Shown here piece after piece: positions 1 through 9,717 of a stretch of 64,000 bases of DNA. Location of the stretch: NCBI RefSeq assembly GCF_007785775.2, contig NZ_VNIK02000001.1:422678-486677 (forward strand). The letters are read 5' to 3'. Made by a program: the position numbers and the translations under genes. How positions within the stretch are numbered: the first letter of the stretch is position 1; each line of letters opens with the position of its first letter. Under the pieces are notes generated by a model. It was not told where the DNA came from and ran no database searches. It saw only the letters and a list, made by a program, of their open reading frames with translations. The stretch is from Flagellimonas hadalis. Its GTDB lineage: Bacteria > Bacteroidota > Bacteroidia > Flavobacteriales > Flavobacteriaceae.

Positions 1-651
1 TCGGTTACGCCCCATGTTGAAGACTCCCAGTTTTACTCCGATTCCTCCGGAAAAACCATTGATGCGTTCTAGCGGACTTTGTGCGAGGTCGATTTTACTG
101 GACATTCTGTATCGTATTCCTGCTTCCAATTGGACATATCGGGATACATTGAACAGAACGTTCATGCCAGGTTCCAATACAAATATGGCGTCGATGTCAT
201 CATCGTCGAGGTCCACATTTTCATCCCTTCGCACGGCATCATGGTCCACATAGCCCATACCACCGCCACCGATCAGCAGAGGAAACGACAGACTCACCCT
301 GTTCTTTCCAAAAAGAATGGGTTCCAAATGCAATCCTCCATATACGGCAACAATATCATCGTTGTTGACCGTCCGTGGATTGAAAATATCCTGTTGGGAA
401 TAAAGGATGTTGGCCATAAAACCGACCTCGAACTGTCGGTTGGCAACATAGGCCACTTTTAGCCCCCCGATGTAGGTGTCCTCGCCCTCTATTTCCCCAA
501 AATAGGTGGACAGGCCCAAATAGACGCCATGGACCACATTCTTGCGGTCGTTGAACGTGATGTATTCCCCATCATCATCCTGGGCAAAGCCCAATAGGCC
601 CCAGAATAGAAAGAGTAGGGGCAAGGTCGTTTTTTGATTGATCATATGCAT
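1..651 (-). CDS. Outer-membrane/secreted protein of unknown function (3' end cut by window)
   Basis: Open frame of 217 codons running off the left edge, so the C-terminus is missing. It starts with ATG at 651 or a second in-frame ATG at 645. Residues 1-24 are a signal peptide ending GFAQ. The rest alternates short hydrophobic and polar stretches with many glycines, as in a small outer-membrane beta-barrel, with an acidic DDDDID loop. It lies 66 bases downstream of the DUF4097 gene in the same direction as the sigma/anti-sigma genes, so it may be the last gene of that operon. The family was not recognised; the barrel reading is inference. Confidence 0.7.
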   Translation of the reverse strand, partial: MHMINQKTTLPLLFLFWGLLGFAQDDDGEYITFNDRKNVVHGVYLGLSTYFGEIEGEDTYIGGLKVAYVANRQFEVGFMANILYSQQDIFNPRTVNNDDIVAVYGGLHLEPILFGKNRVSLSFPLLIGGGGMGYVDHDAVRRDENVDLDDDDIDAIFVLEPGMNVLFNVSRYVQLEAGIRYRMSSKIDLAQSPLERINGFSGGIGVKLGVFNMGRNR

Positions 652-717
652 GCGATTCTTGATTGATTTTTTTCTAAAGACAATGTATTCACCAAAAGGT
701 TGCACCATTGGTGTTAT

Positions 718-1812
718 TTAATCGTTCAATGTTACAATTCCCTTTTGGCCTTGGATGGAAATGCTTCCTTTTTTCTCCGAACCATAAGTGGCTACAATCT
801 TTCGGAGCCTACGTCCCTTGTCTAGCATTTCTGAGTCCACATTCTCAAAGGATTTGGGCAGGCGAACCACTCCTTCCTCTAAAGTAGCGGTGAAACGGTG
901 GGAAAAATTGGCGACCGACAATGTGATATCTGCCGATTCCTGTTCTATGGATATTTCTGCGGAAGGGTTGGTGACCTCGTACACCCTAAAATCCGCAATC
1001 TTCATCTTAAGGTCCACTTCTTGGGCCAAACGTTCCAACTTGAATGTGGTGAATTCCAGGCTTCCGTACAAAGTGCCCGCCTCGCTCACCGAAATATGGT
1101 CCTTGTTGGAATAGATTTCCAGTGAACTGACCGAATGGATGTTGATTTCGGTTCCATCACTCCGCAAACGCAGACTTTTGGAATCTTCCATGTCCAGTTC
1201 TCCATTTTTTAGGTCCAGATCGGCATAATTCAGGTTCTTGGCCCTTACTTTCCCATATTTTAAGATAATGTCCGCTTTGTTCAAATTTTCGCCGATCCAC
1301 AGATTTCCGTGCTCGATCAAAGCAGTCAAGGGACCATTGCAATTTTCCAGGACCACATCCCCAAAACGGTTGGTGACCTTTATCCCTGCCTTTGCGGGGA
1401 GATAAATCTCGTAATCGATCTGCACATGGCTTCGGTCAAAATCGATGGGATTGTTCCGATTGAAAAAGTCGGCGAACCAACCTGTATTCTTATTGGATAT
1501 TTCGGAAACAATGGAAACATAGCTATTGCTTGCCTTGATCTCGGGATTGATCCGCTGCAACAGATCTTCGGCATTTTCCTTCTTGCGATGGTTCACCTTG
1601 ATCGAAATAGCTACGGAAACCTTGTTCTGGTTCCATCCTTTTAGGGTAATGTTCCCATATTTGTTCTCCAGTTGCAGTTCACCGGCGTCCGTCAGCGGAA
1701 AACTCTTCTCGATGGTCTTTTGTACCCTTTCCTGTGCTTTTGCCACATGTACCGTGAACAGCACCAAGGCCATCCACAGTGCTTTTTTACAATGTGTACC
1801 CATAATCATCAT
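718..1812 (-). CDS. DUF4097-like putative adhesin, exported
   Basis: 364 residues with an N-terminal signal peptide (hydrophobic MALVLFTVHVAKAQ). The remainder is repetitive beta-strand sequence with regularly spaced short strands (for example FGDVVLENCNG, YGKVRAKNLNYADLDLKNG), the right-handed beta-helix pattern of the DUF4097/DUF2807 putative adhesin group. The start at 1812 lies inside the 3' end of the upstream membrane protein gene (26-base overlap), suggesting translational coupling; ATGs at 1809 and 1803 are also possible. In Bacteroidota such proteins often sit behind ECF sigma/anti-sigma pairs, as here. Molecular function unknown. Confidence 0.75.
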   Translation of the reverse strand: MMIMGTHCKKALWMALVLFTVHVAKAQERVQKTIEKSFPLTDAGELQLENKYGNITLKGWNQNKVSVAISIKVNHRKKENAEDLLQRINPEIKASNSYVSIVSEISNKNTGWFADFFNRNNPIDFDRSHVQIDYEIYLPAKAGIKVTNRFGDVVLENCNGPLTALIEHGNLWIGENLNKADIILKYGKVRAKNLNYADLDLKNGELDMEDSKSLRLRSDGTEINIHSVSSLEIYSNKDHISVSEAGTLYGSLEFTTFKLERLAQEVDLKMKIADFRVYEVTNPSAEISIEQESADITLSVANFSHRFTATLEEGVVRLPKSFENVDSEMLDKGRRLRKIVATYGSEKKGSISIQGQKGIVTLND

Positions 1813-2326
1813 CCGGTTTTTTAGAATCGTTCAACTGCCGTAATAAATTCTCAATGAGTTCAATGCGCTTTTTATAATTGCCCACAATGGCTTCCAGCAC
1901 CTGCTCATTGTCAAGGTTCTTTTGCATTTCTTTTTTTAGGACATCATATTCTGCATCCAACTCATCCATAAAGGACAGGAACTCGGCCTTGTTCTCTTCG
2001 GAAAGGCTGGGATTGTTCTTGACCAACTGCACTTGATAGGAGACCAGATCCTGGTAATACATGTCTATCTCCATCAATTCTTCGGAAGCATATGGGTTGT
2101 GGTCCGCTCCTTGTCCCAATCCCATCAGCCAGACAAATGAGGTAAGGCCTACCAAGAGCAAAACGGATGCCGCTATGCGGACCATGGGCCTTCTCCAGAG
2201 GGGAATCACTTTCGGTTCTTCCTTGTTCAGCTCCGCAGCGATCTTGGCCCACATTTTGGCCCTGTCCGCTCTGTGTTCGTCAAATTGGCCAGCATTCTGC
2301 CTGATATGTTTTTCAAAATTGTCCAT
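1787..2326 (-). CDS. Membrane-anchored anti-sigma-factor-like protein
   Basis: 179 residues: a charged cytoplasmic N-terminus (about 1-48), one transmembrane helix (about 50-70, IAASVLLLVGLTSFVWLMGL), then a helical, presumably periplasmic domain rich in Glu, Leu and Lys. Its ATG overlaps the stop codon of the ECF sigma gene by one base (TAATG), which indicates translational coupling and stoichiometric expression. Position and topology fit an anti-sigma factor holding the upstream sigma factor at the membrane. No ZAS zinc motif (HxxxCxxC) is present, so the assignment rests on context. Confidence 0.7.
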   Translation of the reverse strand: MDNFEKHIRQNAGQFDEHRADRAKMWAKIAAELNKEEPKVIPLWRRPMVRIAASVLLLVGLTSFVWLMGLGQGADHNPYASEELMEIDMYYQDLVSYQVQLVKNNPSLSEENKAEFLSFMDELDAEYDVLKKEMQKNLDNEQVLEAIVGNYKKRIELIENLLRQLNDSKKPDDDYGYTL

Positions 2327-2907
2327 TACAATTCATTGATGATTTCCAATAATTTTTTCTTGGCCCTGTGGTATTGGGATTTGGATGTACTGGTAGAAAT
2401 GCCCAAGATTTCCCCGATTTCCACATGATCATATCCTTCAATCAAATACAGATTGATGATCTCCCGATAACCGTCCGGGAGTAGGGCAATGCCCTTTTTC
2501 ACTTTTTTGATATCCGTTGCCTCGGCCTCTATGGGCTCTTCATCCGCCAAATGGAACTCGTGCCCCTCCATGGGCACTACGGGAATACGTTTGGCTTTCA
2601 AATGGTTGATGCTTTTATTGATGACAATGCGCTTGAGCCAGGCACCGAAACTACTTTCGTACTTGAAATTGTCCAGGTTCTTGAAGGCATCCACAAAACT
2701 GTCCTGTACAATATCCTCCGCATCTTCCGTATTGCCCAAAAACCGTAGCCCCACGTTGTACATGGCATCCACATAGCGGGAATACAACTCATATTGCGAG
2801 CTGGCATTTCCTGCTTTGCACTGTTCCACTATGGATCTATGCGTAAAACGGATGTCTGTTTCCAATGGCTTAGGTTGATGCCTTGTTTGAGCTAAAGACA
2901 AATGCAA
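2326..2907 (-). CDS. ECF-type RNA polymerase sigma factor
   Basis: 193 residues with sigma-70 region 2 (about 40-100, including DAEDIVQDSFVDAFKNL and the -10-binding WLKRIVINKSIN) and region 4 (about 140-190, LPDGYREIINLYLIEGYDHVEIG then an HTH). Region 3 is absent, as in ECF sigma factors. It is the first gene of a leftward operon with an anti-sigma-like membrane protein, DUF4097 and an outer-membrane protein, so it probably drives a cell-envelope response and its own operon. The first 20 residues look non-conserved, so the true start may be further in. Confidence 0.9.
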   Translation of the reverse strand: MHLSLAQTRHQPKPLETDIRFTHRSIVEQCKAGNASSQYELYSRYVDAMYNVGLRFLGNTEDAEDIVQDSFVDAFKNLDNFKYESSFGAWLKRIVINKSINHLKAKRIPVVPMEGHEFHLADEEPIEAEATDIKKVKKGIALLPDGYREIINLYLIEGYDHVEIGEILGISTSTSKSQYHRAKKKLLEIINEL

Positions 2908-3048
2908 AAGTAAATGGTTGCACCAGTGTGAAAAAAATTTATCGAATGCTTAAAAAAAAGTGCAAATAAAAGAATCCGTGCAACCCTTCATTTTTTATGC
3001 TGTCTATGGCTCTGAACAATAAAAATACAATCATCAAAACATCAAAAA

Positions 3049-5454
3049 ATGAACAGAAGATCACAATTGGGCCCAGTGACCAAAAGCACCGTTTGGTTAC
3101 TGTGGCTTTTCCTTTTGGGCTGTGCACTGGCCATGGGACAGAACAGCTACACCGTAAGCGGGACCATTACCGACAAAAGCAACGGGGAAACCCTTTTTGG
3201 GGCTTCGGTGCTCTTGGCAGGGACCTCAATCGGGGGGATAACCAATGAATATGGTTTTTATTCCATCACGGCCCCGGCCGGAGAATACACCCTACGGATT
3301 ACGTACATGGGCTACAATGAAGTCCAGATGAAGATCAACTTGGTCCAAGACCTGAAAAACGATGTGGAAGTCTCTGAATTCTCCACCGAATTGGACGAAG
3401 TCGTGGTCACCGCAGACGAACCGGAACGTGCCCTATTGGGCAAGCCCGAAATGAGCGTGGTGAAGATGAACATGGGTACAGTCAAGCAAATGCCCGTAGT
3501 GCTCGGGGAAGTGGATGTGCTGAAATCCCTGCAAATGCTGCCCGGAGTCACCAACAATGGGGAAGGTACAGGAGGTTTCCATGTTAGGGGAGGGGCCCAG
3601 GACCAAAACCTGGTATTGCTCGATGAGGCCATCATCTATAATACTTCGCACATGTTCGGTTTCTTTTCGGTGTTCAATGCAGACGCCATCAAGGACGTGA
3701 AACTCTACAAAGGAGGCATCCCGGCCCGCTTTGGGGGTAGGGTCTCCTCGGTATTGGACATCCGTCAAAAGGACGGAAACAACAAAAACTTTGCTCTGAC
3801 CGGAGGTATTGGTCTCATATCCAGTAGATTGACTGCCGAGGGGCCTCTTTTTGGCGATAAGGGTTCCTTTTTGGTTGCGGGCCGCCGTTCCTATGTAGAT
3901 CTATTGCTCAAAGCCGCAGGGGAGGACAATAGTGTCAGCTTTTATGACCTGAACCTCAAGACCAATTATGCCATCAATGCCAACAACAGACTTTTCTTGA
4001 GTGGCTATTTTGGTCGGGACGCCTTTAAATTGGGGAACAGTTTTGACAGTAGCTACGGCAATGCCTCGGGCAACCTGCGTTGGAACCACATCTTCAACGA
4101 TCGTTTGTTTTCCAACCTTTCTGCTATTTGGAGTCGATATGACTATGATCTCGAGTTTGCCCAGGATGAATTTGAATGGGTCTCTTCCATCACCAATTAC
4201 AACCTTAAGTATGATTTCAAATATTATTTGAGTGATGCCTTCAGCTTGGATTTTGGGGCCAATGGCATCTATTATGATTTTGATCCAGGAGAGGTGAACC
4301 CAACGGCAGATACATCTCCTGTAAATCCTTTGAAACTGGACCAAAAAAGGGCGTTGGAAAGTGGCATCTATATCAATGCAGAGCATAAACTGACCCCCAG
4401 CCTGACCTTACAGTATGGTATGCGGTACAGTGCCTTTTCGCGCTTGGGCGGACAGCCCATCTCCGAATATGCGAACGATCAGCCCGTGGTGTACAATTCC
4501 CTATTGGGCATTTATGAGCGGGGCGAGGTCATTGGGGAAAAGGAGTATGCCAAAAATGAGACCATCGAGACTTTTGGCAACCTTGAGCCCCGGGTTTCCT
4601 TGGCCTATCTTCTCAATGAAGACTCGTCCATCAAGGCCGGGTATTCTAGAACGGCTCAGTACATTCATCTGCTGTCGAATACTTCTTCGGTGACCCCATT
4701 GGATGTCTGGACGCCCAGTGGCCCTTTTATCAAGCCGCAATTGTCCAACCAATATGCAGTGGGTTATTTCCGCAATTTTTTGGACAAGGCCTATTCCTTG
4801 GAAGTGGAGACTTATTACAAGACCGTGGACAACCGAATCGATTATATAGACGGGTCTGACCTGATTGGCCAAAATACCATAGAAACCGAAATTTTGAACG
4901 GCGAAATGCGGGCCTACGGACTGGAACTCCTACTTCGCAAGAATGAGGGCGATTTCACCGGATGGATTGCCTACACGCTTTCCAAATCTGAACAGCGGAC
5001 TTTGGGAGGGAACGCAGGTGGTCCGGGCATCAATGATGGCGATTGGTACAATTCCGCTTTTGATAGGACCCACGATGTTTCCGTTTCCGGGGCCTATCAG
5101 TTGAACGATCAATGGAGCTTTGGGACCAATTTGGTCTTTCAAACTGGGAGGCCGGTGACCTATCCGAATGGACAATATGTGTATGAAGGTCTGTCCATAG
5201 CCAGTTATGCGCCACGAAATTCAGACCGTTTGCCCGCCTATCACCGGATGGACGTTTCGGTGAACTACAAACCCAGAAAATATCAGAACAAACGTTTCAA
5301 AGGGGAATGGGTGCTCAGCATCTATAATCTCTACAACCGAAAAAATGCTGCATCAATTTCCTTTGGTCAAAATTTGGAGACCGGGGCCAACCAAGCGACC
5401 CGAACGGCCATTTTTGGTATTGTTCCCTCATTGACCTACAACTTTAAATTTTAA
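3049..5454 (+). CDS. TonB-dependent outer-membrane receptor with carboxypeptidase-like N-terminal domain
   Basis: 801 residues. A signal peptide (1-31, ending AMGQ) is followed by a carboxypeptidase-regulatory-like beta-sandwich (about 34-115, with GTITD, LFGASVLL and TNEYGFYSI), a plug domain (about 125-235, with LPGV and FHVRGGAQDQNLVLLDEA), and a long 22-strand barrel region ending in aromatic NFKF, the usual outer-membrane insertion signal. It imports a substrate across the outer membrane using TonB/ExbBD energy. The DUF4249 lipoprotein gene begins 3 bases after its stop, a pairing common in Bacteroidota. The substrate cannot be told; no glycan-degrading genes are adjacent. Confidence 0.92.
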   Translation: MNRRSQLGPVTKSTVWLLWLFLLGCALAMGQNSYTVSGTITDKSNGETLFGASVLLAGTSIGGITNEYGFYSITAPAGEYTLRITYMGYNEVQMKINLVQDLKNDVEVSEFSTELDEVVVTADEPERALLGKPEMSVVKMNMGTVKQMPVVLGEVDVLKSLQMLPGVTNNGEGTGGFHVRGGAQDQNLVLLDEAIIYNTSHMFGFFSVFNADAIKDVKLYKGGIPARFGGRVSSVLDIRQKDGNNKNFALTGGIGLISSRLTAEGPLFGDKGSFLVAGRRSYVDLLLKAAGEDNSVSFYDLNLKTNYAINANNRLFLSGYFGRDAFKLGNSFDSSYGNASGNLRWNHIFNDRLFSNLSAIWSRYDYDLEFAQDEFEWVSSITNYNLKYDFKYYLSDAFSLDFGANGIYYDFDPGEVNPTADTSPVNPLKLDQKRALESGIYINAEHKLTPSLTLQYGMRYSAFSRLGGQPISEYANDQPVVYNSLLGIYERGEVIGEKEYAKNETIETFGNLEPRVSLAYLLNEDSSIKAGYSRTAQYIHLLSNTSSVTPLDVWTPSGPFIKPQLSNQYAVGYFRNFLDKAYSLEVETYYKTVDNRIDYIDGSDLIGQNTIETEILNGEMRAYGLELLLRKNEGDFTGWIAYTLSKSEQRTLGGNAGGPGINDGDWYNSAFDRTHDVSVSGAYQLNDQWSFGTNLVFQTGRPVTYPNGQYVYEGLSIASYAPRNSDRLPAYHRMDVSVNYKPRKYQNKRFKGEWVLSIYNLYNRKNAASISFGQNLETGANQATRTAIFGIVPSLTYNFKF

Positions 5455-5457
5455 ACC

Positions 5458-6306
5458 ATGAAAACATTCAAAAAAATTATACTCGCTATTATCGTTATTG
5501 CTTTTACGTCGTGCGTGGACGTGGTGGATGTAGAGGTCCAAGATGGTCCCACACGATTGGTGGTGGAGGCATCCTTGAATTGGGAAAAGGGGACCACAGG
5601 GAATGAACAGACCATCCGTTTGAGCGAGTCCTCTCCTTTTTTTAGCACGGGTGCCATCACGGAAGTTACTGGTGCCTCCGTGGTCGTGACCAATGATACG
5701 AGCGGTGATGAATTTGTTTTTGCGGACCAGGGCAACGGGGAATATCTTTCCACAACTTTTGAGCCTGTTTTAGGGAAATCCTATTCCTTACGCATCGAAC
5801 ATGATGGAGAGGTATATACCGCCATCGAGACGATGACCCCCGTGACCGACATCACCGACATTTTTCAAAAACGGGAAGAGGGGTTCAATGATGAGGAACT
5901 TGAAGTCCACATCGTGTTCACCGACCCCGAAGAGGAAGGCAATAACTATCTCTTCAAATTTCAGCGAGAGGGCGATTTGCTGCCAGGTTTGGAAGTGGGC
6001 GAGGACAGGTTCCTGAATGGAAATGAGATTGATTGGTGGTACGAAATCGAGGAGGACGAAGATGAAAACATCGAACCCTTTCAGCCTGGAGATGTATTAC
6101 AGATTGAAATGTACGGGATTTCACGTCCCTATTATGACTACATCAAGATTCTGGTCGAACAATTGGGCGGCACAAGCCTCTTTGATTCCACTCCGGTAGC
6201 GGTGAAGGGGAATTGTATCAATGAGACCAACCCTGAAAACTATGCCTTTGGCTATTTCAGGTTGACCCAAGTGGTAAAGGCCAGTTACACTTTTGTGGAA
6301 GAATGA
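5458..6306 (+). CDS. DUF4249 lipoprotein, partner of the TonB receptor
   Basis: 282 residues with a lipoprotein signal (lipobox FTSC, Cys19), so it is lipid-anchored in the envelope. The body is beta-rich and acidic and matches the Bacteroidota DUF4249 group (strands around RLVVEASLNW and GNYLFKF-like segments). It begins 3 bases after the TonB receptor stop, so the two are co-transcribed; it is probably a surface accessory protein of that receptor, analogous in position to SusD but unrelated in sequence. An intrinsic terminator follows at 6334. Confidence 0.82.
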   Translation: MKTFKKIILAIIVIAFTSCVDVVDVEVQDGPTRLVVEASLNWEKGTTGNEQTIRLSESSPFFSTGAITEVTGASVVVTNDTSGDEFVFADQGNGEYLSTTFEPVLGKSYSLRIEHDGEVYTAIETMTPVTDITDIFQKREEGFNDEELEVHIVFTDPEEEGNNYLFKFQREGDLLPGLEVGEDRFLNGNEIDWWYEIEEDEDENIEPFQPGDVLQIEMYGISRPYYDYIKILVEQLGGTSLFDSTPVAVKGNCINETNPENYAFGYFRLTQVVKASYTFVEE

Positions 6307-6333
6307 AAATGATTTAGGTTGGCTTGATGCCGA

Positions 6334-6367
6334 AGCGTCGGGTTCCTAGGGCCCGGCGCTTTTTTTA
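6334..6367 (+). terminator. Intrinsic terminator after the TonB receptor/DUF4249 operon
   Basis: A 9-bp stem (AGCGTCGGG paired with CCCGGCGCT, one G-T wobble) with a short loop is followed by a run of seven T. It lies 28 bases after the DUF4249 stop. Confidence 0.85.
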
Positions 6368-6427
6368 TGCCCTGCGTTAAGATTTTTCTAAAGCAACGGC
6401 CCTTCCATAGAAATGTCTTAATTTTAT

Positions 6428-7594
6428 GTGATGGCTATGAATACAAGAAAAGGATTTCGTTTTACTACTTACGAAGCTCCCGACCAAACCCCGTTCGAAA
6501 AACTCTTCGAGATTTTTCAGGAACTTGTCACACACACCTCGGGCGATGTGGAGGAAGCCTTGGACTGGCTCCGTGAGCTGGACAAGGAATATGAGCTTAC
6601 CGATGACGATTACACCATCGACGATTTTATAGAAGACCTCAAGGCCAAGGGATACATCCGTGAAGAATTTGACATGGATGGCGAAAAAGGCGGTGATGGG
6701 GAAGAAGGTGATGAAAAAGGCGGTGGCGGAAACCTTTCCATAACGGCCAAACTGGAACGCATGTTGCGCCAGCGTGCCTTGGACCAAATCTTTGGGAAAA
6801 TCAAAAGAAGTGGCTCCGGCAACCACAAGACTGGAAAATCGGGCAGGGGAGATGAGCACACGGGAGAGTTTCGGGAATACCGCTTTGGGGATTCCCTGGA
6901 ACACATTTCCATGACGGAAAGCCTTCGGAATGCCCAAGTGAACCACGGATTGGACAATTTCTCCTTGAGTGAGGAAGACCTAGTGGTCGAGGACACCCAG
7001 TACAAGGCACAGATGAGCACCGTACTGATGATCGATATCAGCCATAGTATGATCTTGTACGGCGAAGACCGCATCACCCCGGCCAAAAAAGTGGCCATGG
7101 CCCTGGCAGAGCTCATCACCACCCGTTATCCAAAGGATACCTTGGATATTTTGGTGTTCGGGAACGATGCCTGGCCCATCCCCATAAAAGATTTACCCTA
7201 CTTGAGGGTGGGGCCCTATCACACCAATACGGTGGCCGGACTTCAATTGGCCATGGACATGCTCCGCAGAAAACGGAACACGAACAAACAGATTTTTATG
7301 ATCACCGACGGAAAGCCCTCTTGTTTGCGGCTTCCCAACGGGGATTATTACAAGAACAGTGTGGGGCTGGATGACTATATTGTGGAAAAATGCTATGCAA
7401 TGGCCCAACAGGCCAGGAAACTTCACATCCCCATAACCACGTTTATGATTGCCGAAGACCCTTACCTAATGCAATTTGTGCAGGAATTTACCAAGGCCAA
7501 TAAAGGCAAGGCCTTTTACACAGGGCTGAAGGGATTGGGCGAAATGATATTTGAAGATTACGAACAGAACAGAAAACGAAGAATTAAAGGATAA
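6428..7594 (+). CDS. VWA domain protein (CoxE/ViaA/BatA-like)
   Basis: 388 residues. The N-terminal 190 residues are helical and charged with a Gly/Asp/Lys-rich linker (about 84-102). The C-terminal half is a von Willebrand A domain with the MIDAS motif DISHS (203-207) and a later ITDG. No signal peptide, so cytoplasmic. It directly precedes an AAA+ MoxR/Mg-chelatase-like ATPase, giving the classical ATPase-plus-VWA pair (as in RavA-ViaA or NorQ-NorD), which usually acts in metal insertion or complex assembly. The start could be 6428 or, more likely, ATG at 6437. The target is unknown. Confidence 0.85.
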   Translation: MMAMNTRKGFRFTTYEAPDQTPFEKLFEIFQELVTHTSGDVEEALDWLRELDKEYELTDDDYTIDDFIEDLKAKGYIREEFDMDGEKGGDGEEGDEKGGGGNLSITAKLERMLRQRALDQIFGKIKRSGSGNHKTGKSGRGDEHTGEFREYRFGDSLEHISMTESLRNAQVNHGLDNFSLSEEDLVVEDTQYKAQMSTVLMIDISHSMILYGEDRITPAKKVAMALAELITTRYPKDTLDILVFGNDAWPIPIKDLPYLRVGPYHTNTVAGLQLAMDMLRRKRNTNKQIFMITDGKPSCLRLPNGDYYKNSVGLDDYIVEKCYAMAQQARKLHIPITTFMIAEDPYLMQFVQEFTKANKGKAFYTGLKGLGEMIFEDYEQNRKRRIKG

Positions 7595-7601
7595 AGACCA
7601 C

Positions 7602-9071
7602 ATGAAATTGGATCATACCAACATAAAGACCTTAGGTGAATTGAAATCTGCTGGATACAAAAGCAGGAGCATCAAGGATGAATTGCGTGAAAACCTATTG
7701 GCCAAGATTTCCAAGAAAGAAGAAGTGTTCGAGGGCGTATGGGGTTATGAAAACTCCGTGATCCCAGAGTTAGAACGAGCGATTCTGTCGCGACACAACA
7801 TCAATCTTTTGGGACTCCGCGGACAGGCCAAAACCCGTTTGGCCCGTTTGATGGTGCAGTTGTTGGACGAATGGATGCCCATTGTGGCCGGTTCCGAAGT
7901 GCATGATGACCCTTTGAAGCCCATTTCCAGATTTGCGATGGAACTCATTAAGGAAAAAGGGGACAACACCCCAATTGAATGGGTCCATAGAAACGAGCGT
8001 TTCTATGAAAAATTGGCCACGCCGGATGTTACCGTGGCCGACCTGATCGGGGATGTGGATCCCATAAAAGCAGCCAATCTAAAGCTGTCCTATGCCGATG
8101 ACCGCGTGATCCATTTCGGGATGATCCCCAGGGCCAACCGTTGCATCTTCGTCATCAATGAATTGCCCGATCTACAGGCCAGGATCCAAGTCGCCCTGTT
8201 CAATATTTTGCAGGAAGGTGACATACAGATCCGTGGTTTTAAATTGCGATTACCGCTAGATATGCAGTTTGTGTTTACGGCCAACCCTGAAGATTATACT
8301 AACAGGGGGAGCATCGTGACCCCATTGAAGGACAGGATCGGTTCACAGATTTTGACGCATTACCCCGAAACTGTGGACATTGCCAAAAAAATCACCAAAC
8401 AGGAAGCAAAGTTGGATCAACGACAATCAGACAAGATCTATGTGCCAGAGATTGCCATGGATGTGTTGGAACAGATCAGTTTTGAGGCAAGAAAAAGCGA
8501 ATATGTGGATGCGAAAAGTGGTGTGAGTGCCCGTATGAGCATCACAGCTTTTGAAAACCTGTTGAGCACAGCCGAGCGCAGGGCCGTCTTGGCCGGGGAT
8601 ACCCAAACCGTGGTCCGTCTGAGCGATTTCATGGGGGTGATCCCATCCATCACTGGAAAAATCGAATTGGTGTATGAAGGAGAACAGGAGGGAGCCGGCT
8701 TTGTTGCCGAAACCTTGATCGAGGAAGCCATTAAATCACTCTTCTCCGAATATTTCCCCAAGATAGACAAGCTCCAGCGAAAAGATGCACAAACGGAATA
8801 CGATGAGTTGATCCATTGGTTTTTTGAAGGGGAAGGATTCGATCTTTTGGATGATGACACCGATGCCGCTTACCAAAGTAAATTGGATGGCATTGCCCCG
8901 CTCAACAATTTGATCAAAGAATATCGACCTGAAACGTCCAAAGAGGATTCCTATTTCTTGAAAGAGGTATTACTTTGGGGATTGGTGGCCCACAACAAAT
9001 TGAGCAAACACCGCTTTGTTCAAGGTTTTCAATTCAAGGATATGTACGGAAGCTATATCCGCGGGCTATAA
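7602..9071 (+). CDS. AAA+ ATPase of the MoxR/magnesium-chelatase class
   Basis: 489 residues from ATG 7602, chosen over an upstream in-frame start at 7551 that would overlap the VWA gene by 44 bases; AAAGGA sits in front of 7602 and the gap to the VWA stop is 7 bases. Walker A is GLRGQAKT (71-78). The Walker B position reads FVINE (about 183-187), with Asn where most AAA+ proteins have Asp. The sequence also has the Mg-chelatase-like VFTANPEDYTNRG segment. With the VWA protein it probably forms a chaperone-like remodelling machine. It is not a chlorophyll-type chelatase by context. Confidence 0.85.
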   Translation: MKLDHTNIKTLGELKSAGYKSRSIKDELRENLLAKISKKEEVFEGVWGYENSVIPELERAILSRHNINLLGLRGQAKTRLARLMVQLLDEWMPIVAGSEVHDDPLKPISRFAMELIKEKGDNTPIEWVHRNERFYEKLATPDVTVADLIGDVDPIKAANLKLSYADDRVIHFGMIPRANRCIFVINELPDLQARIQVALFNILQEGDIQIRGFKLRLPLDMQFVFTANPEDYTNRGSIVTPLKDRIGSQILTHYPETVDIAKKITKQEAKLDQRQSDKIYVPEIAMDVLEQISFEARKSEYVDAKSGVSARMSITAFENLLSTAERRAVLAGDTQTVVRLSDFMGVIPSITGKIELVYEGEQEGAGFVAETLIEEAIKSLFSEYFPKIDKLQRKDAQTEYDELIHWFFEGEGFDLLDDDTDAAYQSKLDGIAPLNNLIKEYRPETSKEDSYFLKEVLLWGLVAHNKLSKHRFVQGFQFKDMYGSYIRGL

Positions 9072-9079
9072 AAGGCTTC

Positions 9080-9562
9080 TTATTGCCAAATATTGAGGTT
9101 GTCGTTGTAATTTTCAAAGTTGTATACGCCAACATACCTTTTTCTGAGCCAGAAGGTGTATATCGTCAATATGGGTAGGATACTGTACAGCACCAATGTA
9201 AGGGTTGCCACTGGTTTAAAAGTCATGGGAATGACATGCTCTTCATAATGTTTCACCGAGCCAAGGATTTGGGCACTATCATAGATCTTGAACACATACA
9301 CGATCATAATGACATAGAGTACATACTCGATGTTCCGCATTTTGGGATCTGGAAGCTCCCCCTCAGAAATTTTGAACCATACCACATACAGGTATAATAA
9401 GTGCACGGAGGCCAAAACGGGAAATATATAATTATCGGCTTTTAGGAAATAGAACTTGTTGGTATACACACCATAAAAGTCCAATACGATCAAGACCAAC
9501 AAAACGGCCAAGGAGGTCAGTATGTTTCTTTTCCAGGTGATGATTTTTGAAATTGTATTCAT
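9080..9562 (-). CDS. Four-helix integral membrane protein, unknown
   Basis: 160 residues with four hydrophobic segments (about 14-34, 45-62, 79-97 and 122-142) and a positively charged N-terminus, so an inner-membrane protein. No catalytic motif or family was recognised. It converges on the AAA+ gene, with 8 bases between the two stops, and has no evident operon partner. Aromatic and Lys-rich loops and normal local base composition argue for a real gene. Confidence 0.65.
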   Translation of the reverse strand: MNTISKIITWKRNILTSLAVLLVLIVLDFYGVYTNKFYFLKADNYIFPVLASVHLLYLYVVWFKISEGELPDPKMRNIEYVLYVIMIVYVFKIYDSAQILGSVKHYEEHVIPMTFKPVATLTLVLYSILPILTIYTFWLRKRYVGVYNFENYNDNLNIWQ

Positions 9563-9717
9563 ATCAAACTGAGATTTGGGACTCTAATTTGACATAAAGA
9601 ACGGGGTTTGAAATGACATTATTTTAAACAAATCGATGAACCGCTGGCAATGTTGGATAATCAGAAAAATCTGATATGAAACCTCGAATATGTGATAGTA
9701 AAACGAGTAGGGAACTT

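Noticed and set aside
14..462. Two rightward frames at the left edge
   Set aside because: They lie opposite the signal-peptide-bearing leftward gene that is open to the edge.
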